64,000 nucleotides of DNA from Lewinellaceae bacterium (GTDB lineage: Bacteria > Bacteroidota > Bacteroidia > Chitinophagales > Saprospiraceae): contig JAHELJ010000002.1 in NCBI GenBank assembly GCA_024644235.1, positions 1-64,000 on the forward strand. The letters are read 5' to 3'. A program made the translations under genes and the position numbers. Below are positions 25,693-34,451 of this stretch, one piece after another. The number at the start of each line of letters is the position of its first letter. The stretch's first letter is position 1. The notes beneath the pieces are model-generated. The model did no database searches. It saw only the letters and a list, made by a program, of their open reading frames with translations, and was not told the DNA's origin.

Positions 25693-26787
25693 ATGAGTAA
25701 GCACGGTAGAATTTTAGTGGCAATGAGTGGCGGTATTGACAGTACTGTCACAGCGATGATGCTTCACGAACAAGGTTATGAAGTAGTGGGGATCACTATG
25801 AAAACCTGGGACTATGCCAGTTCGGGTGGATCTAATAAGGAGACCGGTTGCTGCAGCCTCGACTCGATAAATGATGCCAGAGAAGTAGCGGTAAAGATGG
25901 GATTCCACCATTTTATCATCGATATCAGGGAGGAATTTGGTGACTATGTCATCGACAATTTTGTCGATGAATATCTGGCTGGTCGTACCCCGAATCCTTG
26001 CGTACTTTGTAATACCCATATCAAATGGAATGCTTTGCTGCGCAGGGCCGATGCACTTCATTGTGACTCAATCGCAACTGGTCATTACGCTAAAATTGTT
26101 TCAAATGGTAACCGCCGTTGGATCCGTAAAGCACGTGACCTCAATAAAGACCAGTCTTATGTATTGTGGGGGCTAAGTCAGGAGTGTATGGAACGTAGTC
26201 AGTTTCCTCTTGGAGATTTGACCAAGCCCGAAGTGCGTCAGATGGCATATGATTGGGGTTTTGAAGAACTTTCTAAGAAATCCGAGAGCTACGAGATCTG
26301 TTTTGTACCAGATAATGACTATCGTGGTTTTCTCAAGAGGCGTATGCCCGAGTTGGAAGAAACCGTGAGCGGAGGTGATTTTATAGATCGGTCCGGACAG
26401 ATTTTGGGCAAACATCAAGGCTATCCATTTTATACCATCGGCCAACGCAAAGGATTGGGATTGGCGTTTGGAGAACCTATGTATGTTTCTGAGATTATAC
26501 CCGAGTCCAATACAGTGGTATTGGGTCCGGTTGATGATCTGCTTCGTAGCGGCATGAAAGTTGGACAAGTGAATTGGATGAAGTATGACAGGCCGGATGA
26601 CCGGCTTGAAGTAGTTACGAAGATAAGATATCGTGATCCCGGTACGTTAAGTACTTTGGAAAAGAATGGAGATTTGACTTCAATAGAGTTTCAAGCTCAC
26701 GTGCGAGGAGTGGCCCCGGGACAGTCCGCTGTGTTTTACGAAGATGAGGATATTGTAGGAGGTGGGATAATCTATAGTTCCCTGTAA
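25693..26787 (+). CDS. mnmA: tRNA-specific 2-thiouridylase MnmA
   Basis: 364 residues. The PP-loop SGGIDST is at 12-18. The two catalytic cysteines are in NPCVLCN (Cys103) and YEICFVPD (Cys203), and GHYAKI and DQSYVLW are also family hallmarks. The C-terminal beta-barrel is complete (GLAFGEPMYV to IVGGGIIYS). The enzyme adds sulphur to U34 of Glu, Gln and Lys tRNAs, using sulphur relayed from a cysteine desulphurase. It is followed 9 bp later by a lipoprotein gene and then rimM on the same strand, so an operon is likely. Confidence 0.95.
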   Translation: MSKHGRILVAMSGGIDSTVTAMMLHEQGYEVVGITMKTWDYASSGGSNKETGCCSLDSINDAREVAVKMGFHHFIIDIREEFGDYVIDNFVDEYLAGRTPNPCVLCNTHIKWNALLRRADALHCDSIATGHYAKIVSNGNRRWIRKARDLNKDQSYVLWGLSQECMERSQFPLGDLTKPEVRQMAYDWGFEELSKKSESYEICFVPDNDYRGFLKRRMPELEETVSGGDFIDRSGQILGKHQGYPFYTIGQRKGLGLAFGEPMYVSEIIPESNTVVLGPVDDLLRSGMKVGQVNWMKYDRPDDRLEVVTKIRYRDPGTLSTLEKNGDLTSIEFQAHVRGVAPGQSAVFYEDEDIVGGGIIYSSL

Positions 26788-26796
26788 TGGCTAAAG

Positions 26797-27567
26797 ATGA
26801 ATTCTAAATTACTGTTACTTCTCAGCCTATCGCTGATCTTACTGTGGAGCTGCCAGAGTGATACGGAGGATCCCATCGACCCATCAGTATACGGACATGA
26901 ATACTTTCCATTGGAGATAGGGAAATACCGGGTCTACCAGGTGGATTCCATTCAATTTGACATTGGTAACAATAATCTTCCAGAGACAGACTCCAGCCGC
27001 TTTTATATACGGGAAGAGATCAAAGAAGTGATAGAGGGGGCGGAAGGGGAACAAGTATACCGCATCGAAAGATATAGAACCGAAAGTCTTGATGAGCCTT
27101 GGTCTATTATGGATGTCACCACAGAGACGCGTGGTGTGAATCAGGCCATGCGGACAGAGGGAAATTTACGGTTTATCAACCTCATCTTTCCAATGTGGGA
27201 AGGAATCACCTGGGACGGAAATTTGTTCCTGCCTGACGACATCATCGTTTTTGTATCTGGTGAAGCCATTGAAATGTATAAAAACTGGAGCTATGAGGTT
27301 TTGAGCGTCGATCAGCAGGAGAGTGTTGAAGATTTAACTTTCAGTGATGTTGCCACTGTACAGCAAGCGAATGACGAGAATGAGATCGAATTTCGCTGGT
27401 CTCAGGAAAAGTACGCCAAGAATGTGGGGTTGATTTACAGGGAGAGATGGATCCTGGACTCTTATTGTAAATATACCGGGGATACCGGCCCCTGTATCGG
27501 TCTTGACTGGCGGACAAAATCTGGAAGGGGTTTCATCATGCGTGAACAAATCATCGATCACAATTAA
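26797..27567 (+). CDS. Hypothetical lipoprotein
   Basis: 256 residues. Signal peptide with lipobox SLILLWSC (Cys at about 19). The body is beta-rich and starts with an EYFPLEIGKYRVYQVDSI segment of a kind common in Bacteroidota lipoproteins, with many aromatic residues. No catalytic motif. It lies between mnmA and rimM; its stop shares one base with the rimM start (TAATG), so it is translated with rimM, but no functional link to RNA processing is evident. Confidence 0.75.
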   Translation: MNSKLLLLLSLSLILLWSCQSDTEDPIDPSVYGHEYFPLEIGKYRVYQVDSIQFDIGNNNLPETDSSRFYIREEIKEVIEGAEGEQVYRIERYRTESLDEPWSIMDVTTETRGVNQAMRTEGNLRFINLIFPMWEGITWDGNLFLPDDIIVFVSGEAIEMYKNWSYEVLSVDQQESVEDLTFSDVATVQQANDENEIEFRWSQEKYAKNVGLIYRERWILDSYCKYTGDTGPCIGLDWRTKSGRGFIMREQIIDHN

Positions 27568-28088
27568 TGACTTTGGAACTTAGCCAGATCGGATATACAA
27601 AGAAGGCGACGGGTATTCTCGGTGAGGTGAAAGTGCATATCGAAGAGCCTTACTGGGAATACGCACTAAAATCAGCATTTCTTTTTGTCGAGATTGATGG
27701 ATACAAGGTCCCCTTCCATGTTGACGCTCTGGCTCTTGACAATCGCTCCACCATCAAATTTGAAGGGATCGATTTACCGGATGAGGCCATCAGGATTGCC
27801 GGGAGGCCACTGTTCCTGGAATCAAAGTACATTCTTAAGCACAATGGCGGTGGCGAAAAACTCCAATATGATTTTCTGAAGGGCTTCTTAGCAAATGATT
27901 TCAACTCCGGAGAGGTAGCTCTCATTATCGACGTTCAAGCCTACCCTCAACAGGAGATGGCAGTCGTAAAGATCATCCCCTCTGGTAGGGAATGTCTGAT
28001 TCCACTGAGTGATGAAATGATTTTAGCTTGGAATGAGCCACTCAGCTTGATCTGGTTTAGGCTGCCAAACGGAATGCTGGAATTGTGA
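27567..28088 (+). CDS. rimM: Ribosome maturation factor RimM
   Basis: 173 residues. An N-terminal RimM barrel (SQIGYTKKATGILGEVKV, where classical proteins have a GxIxxxHGLKGExxV pattern) is followed by a C-terminal PRC barrel ending in WFRLPNGMLEL, the usual RimM end. The GxxGE core is kept although the HGLKG part is altered to ATGILG. RimM binds ribosomal protein S19 and helps mature the 30S subunit. Start codon overlaps the preceding stop. Convergent with the porin-like gene. Confidence 0.85.
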   Translation: MTLELSQIGYTKKATGILGEVKVHIEEPYWEYALKSAFLFVEIDGYKVPFHVDALALDNRSTIKFEGIDLPDEAIRIAGRPLFLESKYILKHNGGGEKLQYDFLKGFLANDFNSGEVALIIDVQAYPQQEMAVVKIIPSGRECLIPLSDEMILAWNEPLSLIWFRLPNGMLEL

Positions 28089-28095
28089 TCAATGG

Positions 28096-28731
28096 TCAGC
28101 CAATGGTAATAGCAACAGAGGCGAGGAGTCTGGCGGGGGTGCTGGAAAAGTTGTATTGAGTTCCGGAGAAAGTGATGTGCTCTCCAAACTTGGTAAAATT
28201 CCCCTCATACCGAAAATCAAGAAGGATATTAAAGAAATCAAGACCTATTCCTCCCTGATATCCGTAAGTCATCGATTTAAACTTCTGATCATACGATTCA
28301 AAATCGAATAAATCAGATGTGCTGTCAATGAAGTAATGTCCAACCGGACCTGCCATCAGGCGAAGAGGACCGGCTTTGATACCAAACAAAAATGGGATGT
28401 CCAGATATTGATATTTTTCATCGAAGACTTGGGTCACCGACGGATTTGTGATCTCAGTATAGGAGTACTCCACCGAATTTGAATTCCACACCGCTTCCGG
28501 CTGCATCACAAAAGATCCAATCTGCATTTGAAGTACAACACCCAGATGGTAGCCAAATTTGGCATCACTAATTCCAAGTTGGAATGATTGGGTGCCATCT
28601 ACAATATCGATGAACTCGTTCACCCCAAGGTCATAGGTGCTAAGTCCTCCCTTAAAGCCCACTCGGAATTGGCCGAATGCCAACTCCAGCGAACTCATCA
28701 AAATTAAAAGCAGGAGGCTTAATCTCATCAT
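28096..28731 (-). CDS. Outer-membrane beta-barrel protein (porin family)
   Basis: 211 residues. Signal peptide (LLLLILMSSLELAFGQ), then alternating amphipathic strands of an eight-stranded barrel: FRVGFKGGLSTYDLG, FGYHLGVVLQMQIG, SFVMQPEAVWNS, YLDIPFLFGIKAG, LRLMAGPVGHYF, and MTYGYQGGIGLDF. The YLDIPFL motif is characteristic of Bacteroidota OmpW/PorT-like small barrels. Located in the outer membrane; ligand unknown. It ends 8 bp after rimM on the opposite strand. Confidence 0.85.
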   Translation of the reverse strand: MMRLSLLLLILMSSLELAFGQFRVGFKGGLSTYDLGVNEFIDIVDGTQSFQLGISDAKFGYHLGVVLQMQIGSFVMQPEAVWNSNSVEYSYTEITNPSVTQVFDEKYQYLDIPFLFGIKAGPLRLMAGPVGHYFIDSTSDLFDFESYDQKFKSMTYGYQGGIGLDFFNILLDFRYEGNFTKFGEHITFSGTQYNFSSTPARLLASVAITIG

Positions 28732-28874
28732 AACGTATCAATGGCAGCAAAAACAGTGCAAATTAAACGATTTCCCGATCCTAAACCATACTATTTCAGG
28801 CATTTAGCCATGTGAATTAACAAAACTTTAATCATGATCCTTTGCCCGCGGAAAATTTTGGAATCTTTGCGACC

Positions 28875-29471
28875 ATGATTAAGACCAGTGAGTTCATCGG
28901 AAGTTTTCCCTCCTGGGCCAAATGTCCAAAGACTAAGAAGCGAGAATTTGCTTTCATCGGAAGGTCAAATGTAGGCAAGTCTTCCCTGATCAATCTTCTG
29001 ATCGAAAGAAAGCAACTGGCTCATGTTTCAAAGCAGCCCGGGAAGACTCAAATGTTAAATTACATATTGGTAAACGATGCATGGTACCTGGTGGATCTCC
29101 CAGGATATGGATATGCAAAACAATCGAAGAAGAAACGCCGATCCTGGCAGAAAATGGTCAGGAATTACCTACTCGAATCACAGGAACTCATTTGTGCCTT
29201 TGTGCTTGTCGATGGCTCCATACCTCCTCAACCACTTGATATGGATTTTATCAACTGGCTCGGTGCCAATGGTATACCTTGTGCACTAGTTTTTACAAAA
29301 GTAGACAAGCTTAAGCCTGTGAAGCTGAAACTTAATCTCGAGCTGATCAGAGAAGCCTTTCTCGAGACATGGGAATACTTACCCAAACAATTCCTAATTT
29401 CGAGTGTAACCAAAGAGGGGAGAGAAGAGCTTTTGGAGTATATTCTCGACCTGGCTGAAGCCAGAGATTGA
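28875..29471 (+). CDS. engB: Ribosome biogenesis GTPase EngB (YsxC/YihA)
   Basis: 198 residues from ATG 28875 (the frame is open to TTG 28842, but MIKTSEFIGS is the typical start). G1 GRSNVGKS, G2 region PGKTQMLNY, G3 DLPGYGYA and G4 FTKVDKLK are all present in order, and G5 is in LISSVTK. EngB GTPases act in late 50S subunit assembly. Only 19 bp separate it from the acyltransferase gene downstream, suggesting co-transcription. Confidence 0.95.
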   Translation: MIKTSEFIGSFPSWAKCPKTKKREFAFIGRSNVGKSSLINLLIERKQLAHVSKQPGKTQMLNYILVNDAWYLVDLPGYGYAKQSKKKRRSWQKMVRNYLLESQELICAFVLVDGSIPPQPLDMDFINWLGANGIPCALVFTKVDKLKPVKLKLNLELIREAFLETWEYLPKQFLISSVTKEGREELLEYILDLAEARD

Positions 29472-29490
29472 GCATCTCCTTTTCATTAGG

Positions 29491-31188
29491 ATGAAGGAAA
29501 AACTACAATTATACCCACATATCTTACCCAATCTTGAAGATTGGCCTATCTATAAGTTGAGTCTGAAGCGACGGGAGTTTATCAAAGAGATCAATGACTT
29601 CACGCTCACTCGTTTGGAAGAGAAGTATCAAGGTGACTTTGAGGAACTTCTTGCTAAGACAGTCTACCAGGAGCGGATAAGAATAAGGAGTAAACCCTGG
29701 CGAGTCGACAGACCTGACGAGAAACAATTCTGGACCCGCATTCACAAGGAGTTGATTGAGACTTCAGAGATCGATAATGCTAAGGACCTCGAGAGATCGC
29801 AGTTGGATCTACTGCAGAAAATCATCGCCCGGTATAGTGACGAGATTGTTGGAAGCTTCGTTCCAAAAACCTATCTGCAGGCTCGAAAGATCCTTACTTT
29901 TTTCTTCAAGCGACTTCTGAATAAATATGCCCGAACCGCGCGAGGCTGGGGTAAGAAGGAGCAACTATTTCACCGGATTAAAATCTATGGTCCGATAGAA
30001 ATGATCCGCGATCTCGCCCGGCGAGGAACGATTGTGTTGGTACCTACGCATTTCAGCAATCTCGATTCATTATTAATCGGATATGCCGTAGATGCAAAGG
30101 TGGGGCTACCCTCATTTAGTTATGGCGCAGGTTTGAATCTTTACAATTTCGGACCGGCAGCATACTTCATGAATCGGCTCGGAGCCTATCGAGTCGATCG
30201 AAGAAAGAAGAATCCAGTCTACCTGGAAACGCTCAAATCAATGTCTAATCTCAGCATCCAGCAAGGCACCCATAGCCTTTTCTTTCCGGGAGGTACCCGG
30301 TCGAGATCAGGTATGACCGAAAACAAATTGAAACTAGGCTTACTAGGCACAGCTATCGAAGCTCAGCGCGCCATCTGTCAAAAGAAATTAGATAATAAGG
30401 TGTTCATCGTACCATTGATCTTGGACTATCATTTTGTATTGGAGGCCAGATTTCTCATCGAGGAATACTTGCAGAGTCTTGGTAAGGAAAAGTATATGAG
30501 TATCCGCGATTTTTCGAAGAGCAAGAGGAAATTGTTGAAGTTCCTCTTTCAATATTATAACCGTTCGTCAGAGATCGTGATGTCTTTCGGACAGCCCTTT
30601 GACGTGCTTGGCAATTTTGTCCGTGCCGATGGATCGAGTGTTGACGAACATGACCGCACGGTGGATATAGCAGACTATTTCAGTTTGGATGGTGAGGTTA
30701 CCCAGAATTTGCAGCGGGAAAACGTGTACACAAAGTTGTTGTCAGATCGCATCGTTGAAAGATTTTACAAAGACAACGTAGTGCTCACTTCACATCTTGT
30801 GGCATTCACTGCATTCCAGATACTACTCAAGGATCATCCCGAACTGGATATCTTTGGCGTGATGAAGCTACCGTTTGAAGACTTTGAAGTCTCCATGCCA
30901 CGATTTAGATCGCAGGTGATCGTTGTTCTTCGACAGCTCAAAAAGATGGAGGCTTCCGGGAACATTCGTCTAAGTGAACCATTATCCTGGGATTTGGACG
31001 ATATGATCAAGGATGGTATTGAAAAACTAGGCTTGTATCATGACAAGAAACCCCTGAAGTTGACTAAAGATAATTTCGTGACCAGCGAGAATTTCAAACT
31101 TCTCTTTTACTACCACAACCGGTTGGAAAACTATGGATTGGACAAGTTGATCCGCAGAAGGACAAGACTGGCCACAATAGTGTCTTAA
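29491..31188 (+). CDS. Long 1-acyl-glycerol-3-phosphate/glycerol-3-phosphate acyltransferase-like protein
   Basis: 565 residues, much longer than typical PlsC. The HxxxxD catalytic motif occurs as THFSNLDS (about 188-194), followed by a FMNRLGAYRVDR block and the glycerol-phosphate binding FFPGGTRSRSG (about 267-277). The flanking helical N- and C-terminal regions resemble PlsB-type G3P acyltransferases. There is no clear transmembrane helix, so membrane association would be peripheral. Likely role: acyl transfer in phospholipid synthesis, substrate not determined. Same strand as engB, 19 bp after it. Confidence 0.85.
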   Translation: MKEKLQLYPHILPNLEDWPIYKLSLKRREFIKEINDFTLTRLEEKYQGDFEELLAKTVYQERIRIRSKPWRVDRPDEKQFWTRIHKELIETSEIDNAKDLERSQLDLLQKIIARYSDEIVGSFVPKTYLQARKILTFFFKRLLNKYARTARGWGKKEQLFHRIKIYGPIEMIRDLARRGTIVLVPTHFSNLDSLLIGYAVDAKVGLPSFSYGAGLNLYNFGPAAYFMNRLGAYRVDRRKKNPVYLETLKSMSNLSIQQGTHSLFFPGGTRSRSGMTENKLKLGLLGTAIEAQRAICQKKLDNKVFIVPLILDYHFVLEARFLIEEYLQSLGKEKYMSIRDFSKSKRKLLKFLFQYYNRSSEIVMSFGQPFDVLGNFVRADGSSVDEHDRTVDIADYFSLDGEVTQNLQRENVYTKLLSDRIVERFYKDNVVLTSHLVAFTAFQILLKDHPELDIFGVMKLPFEDFEVSMPRFRSQVIVVLRQLKKMEASGNIRLSEPLSWDLDDMIKDGIEKLGLYHDKKPLKLTKDNFVTSENFKLLFYYHNRLENYGLDKLIRRRTRLATIVS

Positions 31189-31247
31189 AATCACATTTGT
31201 TTTATCTCTTCCAATTATTAATTTCACTGCGACACACCCATTGTATT

Positions 31248-31793
31248 TTGAATATTGTTGTCTTTGACGTCGAAGCTACTTGTTGGGAAGGTGCTCCTCC
31301 TCCTAATGAGACCAAGGAAATCATCGAGCTCGGGGCTGTACGACTCAATAGATTTGGCGAGGAGCAAAGCCGCTTCAGTAAAGTGATCAAGCCAGTCGTA
31401 AACCCCCAACTGTCATATTATTGTAAGCAGTTGACCGGGATCGACCAGAGATCAATCCATCGTGCTTCACCATTCCCAAGAGTTATTGAAGAGTTCCAGA
31501 ATTGGGCTGAGTTGTACGACGACGATTATTTACTTGTATCATGGGGTAAGGAAGATGTGCGTCTTTTGCGTAGTGATTGTGCACTACACAGAGTTGAGGA
31601 CTATTGGCTTGAACCCCATATCAATCTCAAAAGGGCTTACAAAGAAGTCAAGGGTCTGCCTAAACCTATTGGGTTACGCAGGGCTCTGGAACGTGAGGGA
31701 TTCGAATTTGATGGTAGGCATCACCGGGGACTGGACGACGCCTTCAATACCGTGAAGATTTTCGTAAAATATCTGGACGAATGGGCCTTCTGA
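31248..31793 (+). CDS. ERI1/KapD-like 3'-5' exonuclease (DEDDh)
   Basis: 181 residues if started at TTG 31248, which places the exonuclease I motif (IVVFDVEATCWE) at residue 3 as in relatives; the frame is open to TTG 31197 with an atypical hydrophobic leader, and no ATG is available. Exo II is in SYYCKQLTGIDQ and LVSWGKEDVRLL, and Exo III is HHRGLDDAFNTV with the His and Asp of the DEDDh class. It probably trims RNA 3' ends. Same strand as engB and the acyltransferase. Confidence 0.85.
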   Translation: MNIVVFDVEATCWEGAPPPNETKEIIELGAVRLNRFGEEQSRFSKVIKPVVNPQLSYYCKQLTGIDQRSIHRASPFPRVIEEFQNWAELYDDDYLLVSWGKEDVRLLRSDCALHRVEDYWLEPHINLKRAYKEVKGLPKPIGLRRALEREGFEFDGRHHRGLDDAFNTVKIFVKYLDEWAF

Positions 31794-31908
31794 TGAAAAT
31801 AGTCATCCCTTCTATCCATTTTGATGAATTATTTGCGTTAGAGTTATGTTCTTATCGAGAATTACCAACCCGACTTGAACAACTCTTAAACTTTGAAATT
31901 CGACAACT

Positions 31909-32625
31909 ATGAGAAAATCATTATTACTGATCTTACCCCTATTCGTACTAACGGCATATTCCGGATGGAGTCAAAAGACTTTGAAACAGGGTTATGTAAA
32001 GATGACCCTGACCGACATCAAGTCAAGCGATTCTCAGATGGCTCCAATGTTAGATGTGATGAAAGGGTCTACAAATGAAATATACTTTGACGAACAGAAG
32101 CAGAAGGTCGAAATCAACATGATGAACGGGATGATGCTAATGAGAGTATATCAGAACATTGGTGGAAAAACTTCTGAAACGTATATGGACATGATGGGGC
32201 AGAAGATCAAGACTGTGTTTTCCCAAGAGCAGCTTCAGCAGCAAATTGAGGCTTCCGAAGATCTATTGGGTGACGCCAAGGTGGTCTATGACAAGTCAGA
32301 TACCAAAGATATTCTTGGATATAAATGCCACAGGGGATCCATTGAATATGATGCTGAAGGGCAAAATGTAAAAATGACTTTCTACCTGACTCCAGAAATC
32401 AGGGTGCCTCAGGTATATGTGCAGAACCTCAATGGTTTGAAATTGGAAGGCACTCCCTTAGCCATGACGATTGATATGGGAGGAATGATGAGTATGACCT
32501 ATGAGGCCCAGGAGATTTCTGATAAACTTGCTCCTGATTTTTTCGACAAGCCCGAGGGCAATTACCAGGAAATGACCATGGAGCAATTGCAGAAGTTGGG
32601 AATGGGCGGTCAATTGGGATTCTAA
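31909..32625 (+). CDS. Secreted DUF4412-like protein
   Basis: 238 residues. Signal peptide (LLILPLFVLTAYSGWSQ) then a Met-rich beta domain: NEIYFDEQKQKVEINM, QNIGGKTSETYMDMMGQKI and DTKDILGYKCHRGSI, ending with a Met/Gly-rich helix (NYQEMTMEQLQKLGMGGQ). The YKC motif and the strand order match DUF4412 proteins, and it shares the plan of the protein at 12497. Extracytoplasmic; function unknown. Its last four bases overlap the convergent esterase gene. Confidence 0.75.
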   Translation: MRKSLLLILPLFVLTAYSGWSQKTLKQGYVKMTLTDIKSSDSQMAPMLDVMKGSTNEIYFDEQKQKVEINMMNGMMLMRVYQNIGGKTSETYMDMMGQKIKTVFSQEQLQQQIEASEDLLGDAKVVYDKSDTKDILGYKCHRGSIEYDAEGQNVKMTFYLTPEIRVPQVYVQNLNGLKLEGTPLAMTIDMGGMMSMTYEAQEISDKLAPDFFDKPEGNYQEMTMEQLQKLGMGGQLGF

Positions 32626-33353
32626 AACCGGGTCCCCAGATAGTGTGGTAGCATTGCTCGCCAGGTTGGCCAGTCATGAGGCATGTCATGTCCCCATACA
32701 TCCAACTCATGAGAAATCTGTTTTTGATGGAGTACACCAGACAGAGCATGAGAAACTTCCGGTGTCTCGTAAGAACCCGATCCGGTCAAAATATGTATGT
32801 GATGTTTCGACCTCAGTTGAGGGAGATAGTAATCATCCTCCAAATTCTTTAGGTAGTGCATCGGGGAGTTGAAATAGACGTCGTCATCCCAATATCCACG
32901 TGTATAGGTCGTAAGATCGTAATTACCACTCATTGCAATCACACCATCGATCAGGTCAGGTCTCTTAAAAAATAGATTGGCAGAATGCAATGCCCCTAGT
33001 GAAGCACCAGATAGGATGATTGGAGTTCCAGGACTGGTGAAACTTCGAATGAAAGGCACCACCTCGTTATACACATATTCGTTAAACTGAGCGTGTCTCA
33101 GGGATTTATGCCTTGGATGTATATGGTCATTGAGCCAACTTTCCGAGTTGATACTGTTAATGCTGAAGACCTTAACCTTTCCCCCTTCAATAAAAGGATG
33201 AATAGCGTCGATCATCAGAAATCTTTCATATTCCAAAAAGTCTGCTGCTGCTGTAGGCAGTAGAAGCAATGCAAAACCATAGTGGCCATACACTACAACA
33301 TCCATGTGCTTGTTGAGAGATGGACTGTACCAACCGTGAATTTCTCTACGCAT
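32622..33353 (-). CDS. Esterase-family alpha/beta hydrolase
   Basis: 243 residues, no signal peptide. The nucleophile elbow is LSGASLGALHS (Ser at about 119), with the catalytic His in GHDMPHDWPTW near residue 230, and an acid probably near GSGSYETPE. The YGHYGFALLLLPTAAADF start and the SGNYDLTTY segment match the small putative-esterase (Esterase/FrmB-type) proteins found alone in Bacteroidota. The substrate is unknown. Its stop overlaps the convergent DUF4412-like gene by four bases. Confidence 0.85.
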   Translation of the reverse strand: MRREIHGWYSPSLNKHMDVVVYGHYGFALLLLPTAAADFLEYERFLMIDAIHPFIEGGKVKVFSINSINSESWLNDHIHPRHKSLRHAQFNEYVYNEVVPFIRSFTSPGTPIILSGASLGALHSANLFFKRPDLIDGVIAMSGNYDLTTYTRGYWDDDVYFNSPMHYLKNLEDDYYLPQLRSKHHIHILTGSGSYETPEVSHALSGVLHQKQISHELDVWGHDMPHDWPTWRAMLPHYLGTRF

Positions 33354-33421
33354 CTACCTCAAATTTTCGGGCGCGAAGTTATGATTAATTCTCAAAGAAT
33401 ATGTGGGAGATCAGACACATT

Positions 33422-33455
33422 AAAAAAGCCATAGGGGAACAAGTCCCCTATAGCC
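33422..33455 (-). terminator. Minus-strand rho-independent terminator
   Basis: Read on the minus strand, GGCTATAGGGGA pairs with TCCCCTATGGCT (8 perfect central pairs, two outer wobbles) around CTTGT and runs directly into a T-run. It lies 50 bp after the stop of the short frame at 33505, and no other minus-strand gene ends here. Confidence 0.7.
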
Positions 33456-33504
33456 AACTAGAAACGGGTCTTGAGTAAAAAGCCCTTTGACGGTCTTGAT
33501 TTAA

Positions 33505-33642
33505 CTAGAACTCATCACCGCTGTCTGTAAGACGATTAAAGAGCATCCGACCCACATATGCAGGCAAAAACACCCAATAAGGAGTACAACTGTAAAAACC
33601 GGGCCATTTTGCATTCCACCTATCGTCTATAAAGTAAACCAA
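33505..33642 (-). CDS. Possible 45-residue protein ending at a terminator
   Basis: Open from TTG 33642 to TAG 33505 on the minus strand. It would encode an aromatic-rich peptide including WNAKWPGFYSC and WVFLPAYVGRM and ending TDSGDEF. Composition looks protein-like, and the downstream terminator shows that transcription on this strand probably ends here. There is no ATG and no ribosome site, so it may instead be the end of a decayed gene. Confidence 0.35.
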   Translation of the reverse strand: MVYFIDDRWNAKWPGFYSCTPYWVFLPAYVGRMLFNRLTDSGDEF

Positions 33643-33650
33643 TCGTCTAT
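33622..33650. promoter_or_regulatory. Two 9-bp direct repeats 20 bp apart
   Basis: ATCGTCTAT occurs at 33622-33630 and 33642-33650, about two helical turns apart, 84 bp upstream of the plus-strand start at 33734. Repeats with this spacing are typical of regulators that bind as tandem dimers on one DNA face, such as LytTR proteins. The binding protein is unknown. Confidence 0.35.
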
Positions 33651-33733
33651 TTCACTTGAGACAACCTACACGTGCTGTATTTGAATTGTTTACTTTTGGA
33701 CCATTGTTTGACAGCCTAAAAGTTCGGAATAGA

Positions 33734-34441
33734 ATGCTTCGAGCCTTTGCAATAGCTTTAGTTTTATTTACGACCCAATCCACGGGGTATGGTCAGGACC
33801 CTTCTCAGGGTAAATTCTGTCTTACCTATCAAGTTCAACCGATCGTGGAAGCATACATCGATTCACTCCAAGGTCATCTCAGACTTGAGTTTGAACGTGA
33901 CAGTATTGAAGTGGATTCCGTCACCGAAGACTATATCCAGCACTTCTCCACGATGATCACTCGTAAAGAGAAGTGTGTTTACTTTCACCCGGACTCAATT
34001 CTGATCCAGGAAGTAGTGGCTGATCGAGCCACCAATACTTACCTCATATTACCTAATGAAAACCAGGTAGTTTACCGTCTGAATGAGGAAATAAAGGTCG
34101 AACCTTATTTCCTTGGACCAGAAGCTACCAGTGGCACCTTTGATTATGAGTTAAGAGAAGATCGGTCAGATACCAAACTAATTGAAGGGCTTCCCTGCTA
34201 CCGGCTGGAAATTATCGAGACCTTCAATACTCCTGACAGTGATCCTTTGGTTAAGAAGTACGTGGCCTACGTGACCGATGCTATCCCAATCAATGGAAAT
34301 TTTATCCTGGGGATCAATATGAATAGAGCAATTGGTTGCCCTTTGGAAATCCAGGAACCTCTCAATGAAATGGTGCGGATAAGCTATCAGGCACATGGAC
34401 TTAATTTCCAAATTCCCGACAATATCTTTCAGTCTTTCTAA
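33734..34441 (+). CDS. Secreted protein of unknown function (GLPGLI/DUF4412-like)
   Basis: 235 residues from ATG 33734, which begins a signal peptide (MLRAFAIALVLFTTQSTGYGQ); the frame is open to TTG 33656. The mature part is beta-rich with two cysteines in NKCVYFHP-like and GLPCYRLEIIE contexts. The order of strands resembles the GLPGLI/DUF4412 families of secreted Bacteroidota proteins, but I cannot place it firmly. It is 10 bp upstream of the M28 peptidase gene on the same strand, so the two are probably co-transcribed. Confidence 0.7.
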   Translation: MLRAFAIALVLFTTQSTGYGQDPSQGKFCLTYQVQPIVEAYIDSLQGHLRLEFERDSIEVDSVTEDYIQHFSTMITRKEKCVYFHPDSILIQEVVADRATNTYLILPNENQVVYRLNEEIKVEPYFLGPEATSGTFDYELREDRSDTKLIEGLPCYRLEIIETFNTPDSDPLVKKYVAYVTDAIPINGNFILGINMNRAIGCPLEIQEPLNEMVRISYQAHGLNFQIPDNIFQSF

Positions 34442-34451
34442 AAACTTTACG

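Larger units (their letters stand above)
33354..33733. other. Intergenic region with terminator, short minus-strand frame and direct repeats
   Basis: This 380-bp stretch separates two divergently oriented genes. It contains a strong minus-strand terminator (33422-33455), a short minus-strand open frame (33505-33642) and a pair of 9-bp direct repeats (33622-33650). No tRNA-like fold or longer gene is seen. Confidence 0.6.
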
